A stretch of 64,000 nt of DNA from Lumbricus terrestris (GCA_949752735.1 OX457050.1:41123784-41187783); one strand, 5' to 3'. Shown: positions 12,247-27,914, numbered from the stretch's first letter. Numbers and translations are program-made. Notes: generated by a model from the letters alone, not told the origin.

Positions 12247-13896
12247 TCAGGTGAAGAATATCGAATATCGATGAACAGAACAATGCTCGACAAATGCTTT
12301 CTTTGTTTTGAGCAATTTGTCACATATACCACATCCAAAAGATGTTAACAAAAACGGAGACCTGACGTTGCTTACAAACAGACATTCTCCATCTCCAATC
12401 TCCGGTGATAGGTTTGCCATTCCAATAGAATCTGGACATATTTTCTTGGAGTAACATTCATTTGGTTCATCGATAATAACCGCACTACTAGATGTAATGA
12501 AATTTTCAGACACGTTGGCAGTTACTTCACTTCCCATTTTCAGAACCTTTGACTGTGCATGGAGTTGAAACTGCTTTGCTGAGGAACTTCTCGTGATCCG
12601 ATGTTCATTGATTGTAAGCTGCTTCTCTGTTGCATGACTTCCTCTGTGTGTCTTCAGATTTCCAATGTGTGTGAATCCTTTATTACAAACATCGCATATG
12701 TATGGTTTCTCTCCAGTATGAGTTCTAATATGGATCTTTAGATTGCTGCCAGTTGTAAATGATTTCTGACATTCTGGTAACTGACTTCTGTGCGGTTCAC
12801 CTGTATGTGTTCTCATATGTACCACCAAGCTACCTGTTTCAGTAAATGATTTCTTACACAACTGACACTTGTGTCGTTTCTTTCTAGTATGTGTTCTCAT
12901 GTGCACCTTCAGTTGACTACCTTGTGCAAATGTTTTTAGGCAGATTTTGCACATGTATGGCATTTCACCAGTATGGGTTCTCATGTGTCTTTTCATATTA
13001 GTACCTCTGGCAAATGATTTCTGACAGAAACGACATATGTGTGGTTTCTCGCCAGTATGGGTTCTCATGTGCCTGTGAAGAGTACTACTATCGCTAAAGT
13101 GCATCGGGCACAGCTGGCACTTGTATGGTTTCTCTCCAGTATGTATTCTCGTGTGCATTTTCAGATTATTATTATTGGCAAATGTTTTCTGACACAATTG
13201 GCATGTGTATGGCTTTTCGCGAGTATGAGTTCTCATGTGCACGGTCAGATTATTGTTTGCAGCAAATGATTTCTCACAAATATGACAACAGTATGGTTTT
13301 TCGCCAGTATGGGATCTCATGTGCATTTTCAGTTCACTGCGTGTAGTAAACGACTTTTTACACATTTGGCATTTGTATGGTTTTTCACCAGTATGGGTTC
13401 TCATGTGTGTTCTCAGCCCGCAATCTTGACGAAACGTTTTCTGACATAGCTGACACATATAAGGTTTCTCTCCCGTATGAGTTCTCATGTGTATTTTCAT
13501 ATAACCACCCTGACCAAATGACTGTTCACATATCTGACACTTATACGGTTTATCACCAGTATGGGATCTCATATGAGTTTTCAGAGAAGACTCATTAACA
13601 AATGATTTCTGGCATAAATGACACCTGCATCGTTTCTCCCCAGAATGAGATCTCAAGTGCGTTTTTAGAGTACTACTCACAGTAAACGATTTTTGACATA
13701 ACTTGCAGGTGTATGGTTTCTCTCCAGTATGAGTTCTCATGTGCGCTTGTGCAGCGCCATTTTGAGCAAATGACTTCTGACACATCTGGCACCTGTATGG
13801 TTTCTCTCCAGTATGGGTTCTCATGTGAATTGTCAGAGAAGACTGATTAGCAAATGATTTCTTACATAAATCGCACACGTACTGTTTCTCCGACAT
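12247..13896 (-). CDS. C2H2 zinc-finger protein A, about 15 fingers, truncated tail
   Basis: A 549-residue single-exon frame. The start, [11 protein letters not shown], has a good GCC context. About 15 tandem C-x2-C-x12-H-x3-H fingers follow, joined by TGEKPY linkers. The fourteenth lacks its first Cys pair partner (SQLPEC). A linker and the family's C-terminal finger [16 protein letters not shown] come next. A 7-bp tandem duplication (12256-12269) shifts the frame just after HRY, so the protein ends IFFT instead of the SPPDDL-type tail of its paralogues. Upstream, a decayed finger is still readable, so the present start is secondary. Nuclear DNA binding is expected from the family; targets are unknown. 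Confidence 0.85.
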   Translation of the reverse strand: MSEKQYVCDLCKKSFANQSSLTIHMRTHTGEKPYRCQMCQKSFAQNGAAQAHMRTHTGEKPYTCKLCQKSFTVSSTLKTHLRSHSGEKRCRCHLCQKSFVNESSLKTHMRSHTGDKPYKCQICEQSFGQGGYMKIHMRTHTGEKPYMCQLCQKTFRQDCGLRTHMRTHTGEKPYKCQMCKKSFTTRSELKMHMRSHTGEKPYCCHICEKSFAANNNLTVHMRTHTREKPYTCQLCQKTFANNNNLKMHTRIHTGEKPYKCQLCPMHFSDSSTLHRHMRTHTGEKPHICRFCQKSFARGTNMKRHMRTHTGEMPYMCKICLKTFAQGSQLKVHMRTHTRKKRHKCQLCKKSFTETGSLVVHMRTHTGEPHRSQLPECQKSFTTGSNLKIHIRTHTGEKPYICDVCNKGFTHIGNLKTHRGSHATEKQLTINEHRITRSSSAKQFQLHAQSKVLKMGSEVTANVSENFITSSSAVIIDEPNECYSKKICPDSIGMANLSPEIGDGECLFVSNVRSPFLLTSFGCGICDKLLKTKKAFVEHCSVHRYSIFFT

Positions 13897-13899
13897 GGC

Positions 13900-15560
13900 T
13901 GGCTCCTGTATAGGATGAGTTCTCGTGAGCTTTGCTAGATTCTACACTGATTAAATTATATATTTGGCACATGTATTTCCTGTCTCCTGTACAATATGGT
14001 TGGTATTTTCACTGCTTTTCTTAAGTCTGTGTGTTTTAATGAACAGTCACATGATCACCTTGAGTTTCTGAAATAATTGTCATCCGTGTCTCTGCTGTAG
14101 ATTATTTCTCCAATCACCTGATTGGAGACAGAGTTGATATTCGAAAAGCTATTGAGCATCAATTCCGGTATGCAATTCAAAGGAATTGCCCGTGAAGAAT
14201 GTTCATCCAATTGTAATTAGCTCAACAGCCTGGTTGTGAGTTCCTAAATATTTTCATTTGAGATTCATAGAATAAGAACCATAAGGAAATCCTTAGGCAA
14301 TCAAAACTATGCTTAAGTGGGTGAAGTAGTAGATCATAGGAAACGTTGTATACAGATAGAAAATCAGTAATGTTCTTGGTGCAGATTTGGGTTATGTAGA
14401 CCTCGTCCTACAGCTGAATTTTTAATTGTTAAAAGAATGTTGTTCGTTATCTTCATGCTTGCTACAAATAACAGTAAACCTCAAAATTAAACATGTTTCA
14501 AGATATAAAACATAATTTCATTGCTGCTCATGACATAAGAATGACATTTGCTGCTAATTCACAGCCAACTGACCAACAAGCAATAGTTGGAAGATCAATG
14601 TTTCAGGAGTTATTTAATTTTTTTAATTCAGATGTATCAGTAAAAGCAAATCGTTAGCGTAACTGACTGCATCCTCAGGCATCTGTACTCAGAATCAGGA
14701 ACTACAGATCTTGTGCAATTCCATATCTTAATGGCACCTGCAATTTTCAAAAGTAGCACAGCTAAAACTTAACAAACATGATGCTAAAATATTTAAACAG
14801 AAGACATGCCTTAAAACGGAAAATTGAAACCTGCACAGAAAGCCTTAAACTCGAATTCGAATCATGGACTTATTCTGCCGTTTAATAGTAATTCCTATAG
14901 ATGTGTTGTCACATCATACGTCCTTCTGGATCATTATCGTCGGCATGGGAATACTTGCAGTCTTGCATATCCCAGCAGAGACTCGGTCATTCACTGTACA
15001 TGTATACTCACACATGGCACAGATGGACAGCAGATAATATGGTGAGCAGTTGAACATCAAAGATTTTGTGTCCTATTTCCATGACAACAGCCATAAGGAA
15101 AACCAAAGGAGAATCTCAACGCTTGAAAATGTTGTTATTCTACATAATTATGGATATGCATCAACGGACTATTCATCAACTGATTGTTCGTCAAATGGAC
15201 AATGAATGGACTGTTAGTCAAAGGGATGTATCTGAATTTGACCAACTGGTGCATTATTATGGTAATATTTGTATATATCAAACTTCTACCTTATTAATTC
15301 AGCATCCATTGGAGTAAAATGTATTTTTACATAAATCGAAGTGTAATCTATCGTTTTAACGGAATTAATTATTTTTCTCATTTCGGAAAACGGAATAGCG
15401 GAATAAATTATACGAAATTTTTGGGCAGTCACAGCATCATTATTTTTCAACATTCCGGCTTCTACTTTGGCATAAATCATTATCATCAAACATTTTTCCA
15501 GTTAGTCAAGATTTCATTTAACCAATCCAACCTCTATTTCAACAATAACAGTTTTTTAAC
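13900..15560. other. Intergenic, upstream of zinc-finger gene A
   Basis: Only a decayed finger remnant just above 13896 (YMCQIYNLI.. with NLAKLTRTH) is recognisable. The remainder is AT-rich with short unsupported frames. Untranslated exons of the gene could lie here but cannot be identified. Confidence 0.4.
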
Positions 15561-15599
15561 AATTCAATTTCTATTTAAATAACAATTATTTTTCATCAA

Positions 15600-16720
15600 T
15601 CCAGCTCAAATTTCAACAATAATATTTCACAAATCCCACTTCTATTGGGTGAAAAATTATTTCATCAATCCGATTTCTATTTAGCAACAATTCTTTTCAT
15701 CAATCCAACTTGTATGCTGTAGACATTTAGTGTCTATGGTCCTTCTTGGCTTCCGTACTTGATCTGACTTTGGGGCACGTGCGAGCTTGAGAGGATGGTG
15801 TGAAGTACAAGCTGGATTGACGAAAATAGCGAGCGAGAAAAAAGAAGCTAGATGATAGTATTTCTAAGTGAGAAATAGAAGCTGGATTGATGAAAATCTT
15901 CATGCTTAAATTGGAGCTGGATGGTTAAAATGTCCATCCATAAATTGGTGTTGCTTCGATTTCTCAAACGTTTTATCATCCATCCAGTTCCAATGTAATC
16001 AAGACGATTTTCATCAATCCAGTTCCAACCTAATAAAGAAGATTTTCATTCATCCAGCTCCAATTTAATCAAGACAATTTTCAACAATACGGCTTCAATT
16101 TAATGAAGATTTTCATCCATCCAGTTCCAACTTAATCAAAAACATTTTCATCCATCCAGCTCCCATTTAATCAAGGCGATTTTCATCAATCCAGCTTCAA
16201 TTTAATCAAAAACATTTTCATCAACCCAGCTCCAACTTAAGGAGGGGCATTCTCATCCATCCAGCTCCAATTTAATCAAGAAGATTTTCATCCATCCAGT
16301 TCCAATTTAAGCAAGACCATAAGCATCTATCCAACTCCAATTTAAGGCAAGACGTTTTCATCAATTTAGCTCCAATCTAGGGCAGGACATTTTCGTCAAT
16401 CCAGCTTCTATTTCATGTGTAACAATATTTATTCCGGTTTCCGAAATTCCCGTGTTATTTTCAACGATCCAGCTCCGATTTTATCAAGACGATTGTAATC
16501 AATCCAGCTCCATTTTAAGGCAAGACATTTTCATCCTTCCAGCTCAATTTAAGCAAGAACATTTTCATAAACATAAATCCAGCTTCTATTTCAGGTAGGA
16601 AAATACTTATTCCGGTTTCCTTTACTCCAACCGCTCCAATTTTAACAGGACAATTTAGTCAATCTAAATCCGACTTCTATTTAAAATTGAAGTATTTTCA
16701 TCAATCCAACTTCTACTTGG
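15600..16720 (-). repeat. Satellite array (TCCAGCTCCAATTTAA units)
   Basis: About 30 diverged units of roughly 35-40 bp, each with TTTTCATCAATCCAGCT and then TCCAATTTAAGC or TTCTATTTCA. They are the complement of the GAAGCTGGATTGATGAAAA satellite elsewhere. The array runs into the terminal repeat block at 16728-16845, so it is probably the core of a partly lost element. Confidence 0.85.
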
Positions 16721-16727
16721 TCGTGAG

Positions 16728-16845
16728 CCAGTTGTCGGTGAACCAATTGTCGTGAACCAATTGTCGTGAACCAGTTGTCGTGAACCAGTTGTCCGTGAAC
16801 CAGTTGTCGTGAACCAGTTGTCTGTGAACCAGTTGTCGTGGAACC
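16728..16845. repeat. Type 1 terminal tandem repeats (one end only)
   Basis: Eight units of GTGAACCAGTTGTC (about 14-15 bp) end in GTCGTGGAACC, the same terminus as the complete copies at 9783 and 28481. The matching left end was not found, so the element is truncated or rearranged. Protein-like TTGSRQLVH repeats in this segment are just its translation. Confidence 0.8.
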
Positions 16846-16978
16846 GTCCCAAACCTGCATGAAGGAGGAGGGCGACAATAATCAATCTTTGCAATGGCAG
16901 TGTCATTAAATAGCGACAAGAACTTCTATAGCATCTTAAGTTACAATTGTTTTGGTCACAAATATTAGGAATCATAAT

Positions 16979-17686
16979 TCAGCACAGGTGAGTAGCAAAT
17001 TCGTCAGGTGGAGAAAGTCGATGACTAAAGCAATGCTTTAGAAATTCTTTCTTTGTTTCGAGCAATTTTTCACATATACCACATCAAAAAGATTTCAACA
17101 AAGACGCTTTTCTATCGACAATCGATTTGAAGTTGCTAATATGCAGAAATTCACCATCGCTAATTTTCATTAAAAGTCGTGGAAATCCGCTAGAATCCGG
17201 ATATACGCTGTTTGAGAAACCTTCGTTTGATTTGTCAACAGCATATGTAGAACTACTTGTGTTGACATCATCAGATCGGTCAGCAATTTCTTTACTTGAC
17301 TTTTGAAGATCATTTGTCTGTGTTCCTTCCTTGACTTTAAACTGCTTTGCTGAAGAATTGCTCTTTGTATCAGGATTATTATTTGCATATTCCTTTTCAG
17401 TTGCATGAGTTCTACTGTGATTCTTTAGATTTACTCTTTGTGCGAATCCTTTATTACAAACCGCACATATGTATGGTTTATCTCCTGTGTGAGTCCGCAT
17501 GTGTCTTTTCAGATGACTACCCATAGTAATCGATTTCTGACATAACAGACATATGTACGGCCTCTCTCCATAATGAGTCCTCATGTGTGTTTTCAAATGA
17601 TCACTTGTAGTAAAGGATTTCTGACATAACTGACATTTATATGGTTTCTCCCCAGTATGAAATTTCATATGCCCTCTTAGATTACT
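16979..17686 (-). pseudogene. C2H2 zinc-finger gene B, 3' part (split by transposon)
   Basis: This is the downstream half of a gene whose upstream half lies at 20736-21314. It resumes inside a finger (SNLRGHMKFH), then has three fingers, the linker with SSAKQFKVKEGTQT, and the C-terminal module. A TGA at 17084-17086 replaces the conserved Gly codon in SF-G-CGIC; beyond it the frame remains intact through CGICEKLLETKKEF and SPPDEF to a natural stop at 16979-16981. The closest relatives are the genes at 31006 and 33110. The transposon insertion and nonsense codons make the gene dead. Confidence 0.88.
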
Positions 17687-18369
17687 GGGTGTAGGACATT
17701 TCCCCCCCCTGGACATTTCCCCCGGACATTTCCCCCCTGGACGTTTCCCCCCCTGATTTCGACTAGGACATTTACCCCCCAGACATTTCCCCCCCTTTAG
17801 ATCAAAACATCGGACCTCTGAATGTTGCTAAGTACACAAGTTAAATTATTGATTAAAAGAATTCTCGCTAAATAGAAGCCAGATTGATACACAATAAATT
17901 TTACTTAACCCTTTGAGTCCCAAAGTAAAAATTTTCGAGGAAAAAAGTAATGAACTTGTAAAATATGCTTACTTTATAGACCAGAAAACATACCTTTTGG
18001 AATTTTGTGAAAAAAATGTTAAAAAGTGCATTTTTGGGCATGACTCCATTTGGAGTCATTGGGATTCAGAGGACCCCAAAAATCGAAATAAAACAGACGC
18101 TCAATTTTTTTAAATTTACCATACTAATGCAAGTAATTTGTGTTAGTAGTAATATCTAATGAGAAATTATGAAGACAGAAAAGAAATCAAAAAGTAGCCT
18201 ATATAAAAACATGACAATTCCAGCATGAACACCAGTTCATTGACCATGACAACAACTTCTCCCCGTGAAGGCTGTTATGACACTAGGGGGATAAGATGAG
18301 TGATGTGGTTTACTGTTGCCTTCCTCATAATGGACAACTACAGATGAGCATTGAGCAACTTGTCCAGTA

Positions 18370-18590
18370 TGTATGCATGTGCACTTGTTATAGCGCCCAT
18401 TCAAGGTATCTAATTAGAAGCACTCCCGACTACAGCGCGGACACTGATTCGGAGTTTCATGCCAAAACGCTTGAGCTATTGCGAATGAAGGACTTGTTCA
18501 AGGTCCATACGCGGCAGTTTGAGGTGGATACGAACCTGCAACCCTTCGGCTGCAAGGCAACGAACATACCCATTACGCCACTGCGCCCCA
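18370..18590 (-). mobile_element. tRNA-derived SINE
   Basis: On the minus strand it reads GCAGTGGCGTAATGGGTATG (A-box-like), then GGGTTGCAGGTTCGTATCC (B-box-like), and ends near GGGCGCTATAACAAGTGCAC. It matches the SINE at 43307-43530 along most of its length. The flanks at 18290-18370 and 18600-18660 resemble the related copy at 42505-42720. Confidence 0.78.
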
Positions 18591-18879
18591 CAGTATCACA
18601 ATGCACTGACTTGAGGTAGATTCGGACCTGTGGCCCTTCAGTTGCATGGCATAGGACATACTGCTAGCTCACCTCACTACAATTCAGTCCAACATTGCTA
18701 GGTAATAGGCCTATTTCAGTATCGGATAAAAATTTCAAATGTCAACAGGGACTACACTGGATTAGTGTGAAATGCTAAACACAGTTCTTTGTTGGCAGAC
18801 AGATGGCACTGACACATCATGGGTTTAGTGTTGGCTATTCTGGAATACAATGTATTCCAAGATTGTCATAACACCCAGA

Positions 18880-19480
18880 GAGTTTGGCAGATATCACCTC
18901 TTCGTTCTGCCCGATGGGTTTCAGGCTCTGTTAGTTCTGCAATCAGCAGATTCAGCAACAGATTCATTGGATTTGGATGTACAATTGTACACTAATGAAA
19001 ATAGCATATTGCATTGCTCCACATGTCTTCAATCAATGCTCTTATGAAGAAATGCCGAAAGCATTCCATTGGAGATTAGTTCCTGGAGGTTCACTAAGCC
19101 TTTGTCTCCAAAGCACACCACATGGCCTCAGAGGAGACAGTTTTCTTTATTGAAATGTGTGAGTGAGTCACTTCTCAGGACACGAGGAGGGATGTTTCTG
19201 CAGATACCAGTCATTTACTTGGTTCTTTGGAAGGAGTTATGCTACTAGAATGTCATCTTTATCTCTGTGCTCTATTGTGGCGCCATCTAAGCCAGCATGT
19301 GGCAAATCATCTTCGCTAGAGGTTGTTACACTGTCTTCAATGCCTGTCAGATGATGGTTTGTCGTCTTCTGGACCTAAACTATCAGTATCTGGCCATACA
19401 ATCAGATTTCTTGCCACTCGATATTCCTTGTATTGCACCATTCCCCATCATAATCCATGTTCTTTATCACCCTAATATAT
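18880..19480 (-). pseudogene. Decayed piggyBac transposase, N-terminal region
   Basis: Blocks on the minus strand include EYRVARNLIVWP, SEDDLPHAGLDGATIEHRDK and PMECFRHFFIRALIEDMWSN. The last matches the piggyBac pattern (T)PxEYFxxFFxxxLIExI that opens the catalytic domain. Stops and frameshifts are frequent. No DDD catalytic residues are recoverable, so the rest was deleted. Confidence 0.6.
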
Positions 19481-19997
19481 TAAAATTAAAATAAATTGAC
19501 ATCAAAAGCTATTTCTGAGTGTAAGAGAAACGGTTTTAGTATTTGTTAGTGAGTCAAAAATAGCTAAAGAGAAACAGCGAGAAATGTAATGCACACATTT
19601 TTGGGGACCTCTGAGTCCCAATGACTCCAAATGGAGTCAAGCTCAAACTTCACTTTTTCTCTGCAATTTTTAAATTTAAAACCTCAACAACTCATCTGAT
19701 GGCTAAAACATATACATAAAAGCAACAAAACAATTTGCTTACATTTGGATGTCTCTTATTTCACGAAAAATGCACTGCCAAAGCTCATTTAAATTTTTTC
19801 GCACAATGTCAGTTTTGACACTATTATTGTGGTGCCACCTAGTGCGAGAATGTTTTGCTACCTCATCTGGAAAGATTCAACATTATGTGAATGTTGATAA
19901 TAAATTAATCCCAGTCACCAGGATTTGAAATTTTTATGGGCAAAAAATTATTTTCACTAATGACTCCATTTGGAGTCATTGGGACTGAAAGGGTTAA

Positions 19998-20600
19998 ATG
20001 GAAGCTGGATTGATGAAAATGTTCTTGCTTAAATCGAAGCTGGATTGATGAAAATATTCTTGCTTAAACGGAAGCTGGATTGATGAAAATGTTCTTGCTT
20101 AAATTGGAGCTGGATTGATGAAAATAGTCTTGTTTAAATTGGAGCTGGATTGATGAAAATATTCTTGCTGAAATGGAAGCTGGATTGATGAAAATATTCT
20201 TGCTTAATTGGAAGCTGAATTGATGAAAATTGTCTTGTTTAAATTGGAGCTAGATTGATGAAAATATTCTTGCTGAAATGGAAGCTGGATTGATGAAAAT
20301 GTTCTTGCTTAAATTGAAGCTGGATTGAAGAAAATATTCTTGCTTAAACGGAAGCTGGATTGATGAAAATGTTCTTGCTTAAATGGAATCTGGATTGATG
20401 AAAATATTCTTGCTTAAACGGAAGCTGGATTGATGAAAATGTTCTTGCTTAAATGGAAGCTGGATTGATGAATATAGTCCTGTTTAAATTGGAAGCTGGA
20501 TTGATGAAAATAGTCTTGTTTAAATTGGAGCTGGATTGATGAAAATATTCTTGCTTAAAAGGAAGCTGGATTGATGAAATTATTAGGTTTTAATTTTTTT
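19998..20600 (+). repeat. Satellite array, about 35-bp unit
   Basis: About 17 copies of a 35-36 bp unit, TTAAATGGAAGCTGGATTGA then TGAAAATATTCTTGC. Variants differ at AATGG/AATTGG/AACGG and ATATTC/TGTTC. This is the core of the type 2 element 17687-20735. Confidence 0.92.
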
Positions 20601-20735
20601 TGTTTAAGACGATAAAAGCAATGGTTTCCGCATACGGGGGGAAATGTCCTAGAGTAGGGGGGAAACGTCCAGGGGGGAAATGTCCGGGGGGAAATGTCCG
20701 GGGGAAAATGTCCAGGGGGGAAATGTCCGTTCCCC

Positions 20736-22960
<2,225 letters not shown>

Positions 22961-22964
22961 AATT

Positions 22965-23425
22965 ATCAAATCAAATCAAATCTAATTTTATTGAATCGAT
23001 TCAGTGAAAACATGCTATTATCACCATGATAAATCTTAGTACATCGAATGAACAAAATGTAAACAGGAAATATTCGAGGTAAACATTGCACATTAGATAA
23101 TAGATCAGTATAGCAAGGGAATCGACTCGTGGAGAGAAGAAGCAGACTCTTCTAGTCTAAAATCTAAAATTCTAAAATCTAGTCATCCCCACATCATTAG
23201 GAACAGCAATAATAACAAGAAAAGGTAGGAAGAATCGATGGCTATATCACAGATATTAGCGGAATAACTCGGGCTCCGCTAACTCTGCCCAACTGTGCAG
23301 CCCGGGATATCTCGGGTTGCACCTTGGCCTATCCCCAACTGCATAATATAGCTGCCTTTCGCTTACTGTGGTGCCCGAGATAACTAGGGCTAATGGTAAT
23401 AGCTGCAGACATTCGGAGGGGTGAT
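22965..23425 (-). mobile_element. Possible LINE 3' end
   Basis: On the minus strand the segment ends AATAAAATTAGATTTGATTT, a polyadenylation signal followed by short tandem GATTT units, as in the 3' tails of CR1-like LINEs. No reverse transcriptase is readable, so this would be untranslated tail only. Confidence 0.4.
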
Positions 23426-24612
<1,187 letters not shown>

Positions 24613-25040
24613 GCAAATGTTTTTTAAATGCCGACTTAAAGGAATTAAGAGAATTAATGGAGCGAGTGCTGGGATCAATTGAGTTCCAAAGTTTGGGGCC
24701 TGAGAGTCTGACAATGTGTTGTTTGGTATTAGTATTGCATGAAATGTGGTGTAGGTTGAAACGTGATCTGGTGTTATAGTTGTGAATAGAAGCGTTAGTT
24801 GTAAAATAGTCCCTAAATAGACTAGGCAATAAGTTATTCTGATGACGGTACATAAATACTGCCAGTTGGAGTTTAAATAAGTCATAAACCATTAGCAGGT
24901 CGAGATTTTTAAAGAGACCAGCGGAGGCAGCCAGATATTGGGAGCCAGAGATAATTCTCACTGCACGTTTCTGTAAAAGTAGTAGAGGTGCAAGGTGAGT
25001 TTTGTAACCTCCGGCCCATATAATAGTTCCGTATATACAG
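24613..25040 (-). pseudogene. LINE reverse transcriptase C-terminal fragment
   Basis: The minus strand reads THLAPLLLLQKRAVRIISG, then LLPSLFRDYF, NYNTRSRFNLH and GPKLWNSIDPSTRSI, and ends FKSAFKKHLL. This is the typical C-terminal region of CR1/jockey-type LINE reverse transcriptases. It is truncated at its 5' end at about 25040 and cut at TTAA 24609-24612 by the piggyBac terminus, so the apparent last residues NPFTVE come from the other element. Confidence 0.8.
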
Positions 25041-25504
25041 AGGACTCGTATTGGTGAAATAGAAGCTGGATTTATGCAAAAAATGTTAAATGGTTTTCTA
25101 GCTTAAATGGAAACTGGATTGAGGATTTTCTTGAATATATTTCAACAAGCATCCAGCTTCTACTTCAGATCTAAAAGTACCTTCTATTTCTCGCTCGTTA
25201 TTTTCGTAAATCCAGCTTCTATTTCGGATATAAAAATACCCTCATCCACCTTCCATTACTTAAGCGTTTTTTTCATCAATCCACCTATTTCAGATCTAGA
25301 AATACCTTCATCCAGCTTTTAGTTCTCATGCGTTATTTCCCTCAATCCAGCGTCTATTTCGCTTGTAAAAGAAACTTAATCCAGATTCCATTTCTCTTGC
25401 GTTTTTTCATCAATCCAATCTCCCTTTCACCTGTAAAAACTTTCATCCAGCTTCCATTTCTCAAGCGCCGGACCAGTTGTCTGTGGACCAGTTGTCCTGA
25501 CACC
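25040..25504 (+). mobile_element. Satellite-core element, type 1, left end missing
   Basis: The order of parts matches the complete copy at 28481-29095: two forward satellite units, a short junction (ATATATTTCAACAAGCATCC), about seven reverse units, then GGACCAGTTGTC units ending in CTGACACC at 25504. The left terminal repeats are absent where it meets the LINE fragment. Confidence 0.8.
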
Positions 25505-26215
25505 ACTTTTTCCAGGTAGTGATATATTGCCATGATTGAGAAATGAAATACTAATTAATGCTTGCAACTGATGCATTTACCACCAATTCTTACCTTAATG
25601 AAACAGAAATTAGCATTCCATCTTGAACAGTGATAAAAAAAATAATCTTCAAACAGTCCTTTACTAAGATATTCATGTTCTTCTTCTTCTCAATAGGTAC
25701 CAGAAGTTCTTTTTGCAAGTGCATGAAGACCTGTATGTTAGAACTTCTCAGTGCGGTCATTTGAGTAGACCTACAATCATTGATCTGCATCAAAGACAAC
25801 GTTGGAGTGGACATATTTATCAACAGATTTTAAACCATTAATTGTTTCTTCCTCGATAAATATTGCAACTGAAGAACTTGACTTCAATATTCCATCCCAG
25901 AGAATTCATGTTTCCTGCAAGGGCAATTGTTTACGTTGTTACACGGGAAGTTGTAATCAGAAATGAAACTTGAGAAAGGTTGCACTTCAATGCACCAAAC
26001 CAGAAATATTCTACAACTTGCATTATTTGTTTTAAAATGGATACTATTTATGGCACAAAAATGCAAATTGTGCTAAGAACCAGTTGCATATTCTGGTAAT
26101 TTTACCGAAAGACATAGAAATCCATTTTCGTGAAAACCGTATTTGCATTAGTTCCCGCACTTGTGAAATCATATACTTATTGTGAAAATCTGACAGCTGC
26201 AGTGAGAAAACTTAA

Positions 26216-26982
26216 TAGAGAGCAACCTTTCCAAATGTCAGTTATGTGGGGAAAACAACTCTGAATTACGTTGATTGACTGTAATAATAATAATACTGTA
26301 AATATGGAATTCGATACTAGAAAGAAAACATACAAAAGTCATTCACTCAGTGTGTTAGTTAGAAAAGGCACATGAAAATCCACACTGGGAGAAACCATAC
26401 AAATGTCAGTTATGTGAGAAATCATTCACTAGTGATGGTGATCTAAAGAAACACATGAAAACCCATACTTTAGAGAAACCATACATATGTGTGGTGTGTA
26501 ATAAAGGATTCAGCTTGCATGGGAGTCTAAAGAAGCACAGAAAATCTCATATGCATGAGATGCAACAAACTTGCAGCAAACCTTACCATATGGACAGTTC
26601 TTCAAAAAAGAAGCTCCCTGATAAACTCCATTCAGGAATACAGTCAGAGAATCGTAAAGTAACGAATGAATCAATTGCTGATCTATGCGATCCATTCGTA
26701 ACCTTGGTTAGTGCAGAATCCTTTGATGTACCACGAGAACGCTTGTCAAGAAACGTTGACCATGATTGCAATGAAATGGCAAGTCTGCTTCCAAAGCATA
26801 GTCCTGGAGAATGTCTTCTCACTAACGACATCAAATTGCCGGTGGATATAATTCCAGTTGTGGAAAATCTTTTTGGATGTGGTACGTGTGATGAAGTGTT
26901 TGAAATTGAGATGGAATTTCTAAATCATTGTTCTATCCATCGCTTTTCTCCGCCTGATGAATTATTTATTGGCATGTGTTGA
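26216..26982 (+). pseudogene. C2H2 zinc-finger gene C, decayed fingers with intact C-terminus
   Basis: The 3' end of a family member. An open frame from about 26390 holds two good fingers (YKCQLCEKSFTSDGDLKKH and YICVVCNKGFSLHGSLKKH), then a linker and the C-terminal module FGCGTCDEVFEIEMEF, SPPDELF and stop at 26982. Upstream fingers are broken: a TAG in QKSFTQCVS-stop near 26360, a missing base in the TG(E)KP linker near 26385, and a degenerate finger at 26216. It belongs with genes F and G (EIE-type C-terminus). Translation from Met 26455 would give 175 residues, but function is doubtful. Confidence 0.75.
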
Positions 26983-27914
26983 TTTGTTAAATTCGCAATG
27001 AATATTGATTTATGCAGTTGAAGTTGAGGAAATATGGAGAAACTTTATTGTGATTTGATGCAATTATGCTTTCCTCTTATACAATTGCAATGCAGTACCT
27101 ATTATGGACAAATTGTTCACCTTATTAGATATAATTTTATTGTAAAGTTTGTGATCAGCAGGTTTTAGATATACGTAGCCTACTTTGTGTCTCAGATTTC
27201 AAACTGCTGTATTTTTTAGTGTAACACCGAAAATCTGTTGAATATCATTTTGAAATTTGTAACTTGATATCGTGGACGCTTTAATATATTCCATTGTTTA
27301 AAATCGATTGTTAAGTGTTAAATCTAAACAACATTCAATGGTGTGTTGCCTGCTCTTGTGTAGCATAATTTTTTATAGCACTCCTATACTTATCCAACAC
27401 ACAAAATGTGCTAATGTCCCCACACCCTACCAGCCTCTTAATTATAGTGTGGTAACTGTGTACTTCAATGAGAGCTTGATTGCTCACACACTTGTCTAAC
27501 CTCCTAGATTGTAGTAGACTAAATGGACAAGTGAATGAACACTGATTTTGTTTCATTGCTGGACTTGTTCCGATGCTTTTGTCTGCTGATGTGAGGCAGT
27601 CACCCAATGCATCAATGTGCCACTGTCAATCTAAGCATTTTGTGTTAATGACAATACACTGATAATAATTAATTGACGCTGTATGATGATGTTTTGAATT
27701 ACTCTTATTGCTTCTTTATTCGTTTCTTGCATGCCAACCATTTGCTAACTGCTGCAATTCATGTGTTATATTCATTCCTTAGCTTCTTTGCATAATCAGG
27801 GACATGTGCTAAATATAATTTGTGTATGTCCAGTAGCTTGCTGACTTAGACCTTTTGTTTTATGTTTATTGTTCAGTTTATGGTATTTTTTCATATTGTA
27901 TTCTTCTTTGGGTG

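Larger units (their letters stand above)
17905..19997 (-). mobile_element. Nested piggyBac-like element
   Basis: Flanked by TTAA at 17905-17908 and 19994-19997, with ends TTAACCCTTTGAGTCCCAA and (read inward) TTAACCCTTTCAGTCCCAA, as expected for piggyBac. A hairpin word GACTCCATTTGGAGTC recurs inside both ends (near 18042, 19620 and 19962). The interior holds a decayed transposase (minus) and a SINE. It inserted into the satellite core of the surrounding element, so it is younger than that insertion. Confidence 0.88.
17687..20735. mobile_element. Satellite-core element, type 2 ends, 9-bp TSD, inserted in zinc-finger gene B
   Basis: A 3,049-bp element. One end is GGGTGTAGGACATTTCCCCC and the other (read inward) GGGGAACGGACATTTCCCC. 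Both continue as tandem units of about 14-18 bp with GGACATTTCCCCCC. It is flanked by a perfect 9-bp duplication TAGATTACT (17678-17686 and 20736-20744). The core is satellite (19998-20600) with a 2.1-kb piggyBac nested at 17905-19997. Excising the element and one TSD copy restores a regular finger. Same family as 47206-49190. Confidence 0.92.

Noticed and set aside
13039..13598. Plus-strand frames across the zinc-finger gene A (for example [13 protein letters not shown])
   Set aside because: They are antisense shadows of the finger linkers; the minus strand gives the canonical C2H2 pattern.
16664..16975. Overlapping minus-strand frames with TTGSRQLVH repeats
   Set aside because: They are translations in several frames of the 14-15 bp terminal repeats of a transposon; the same thing occurs at 63397-63680.
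27308..27607. Short frames on both strands downstream of zinc-finger gene C
   Set aside because: No motif, no paralogue in the duplicated regions and no splice support; left unannotated.
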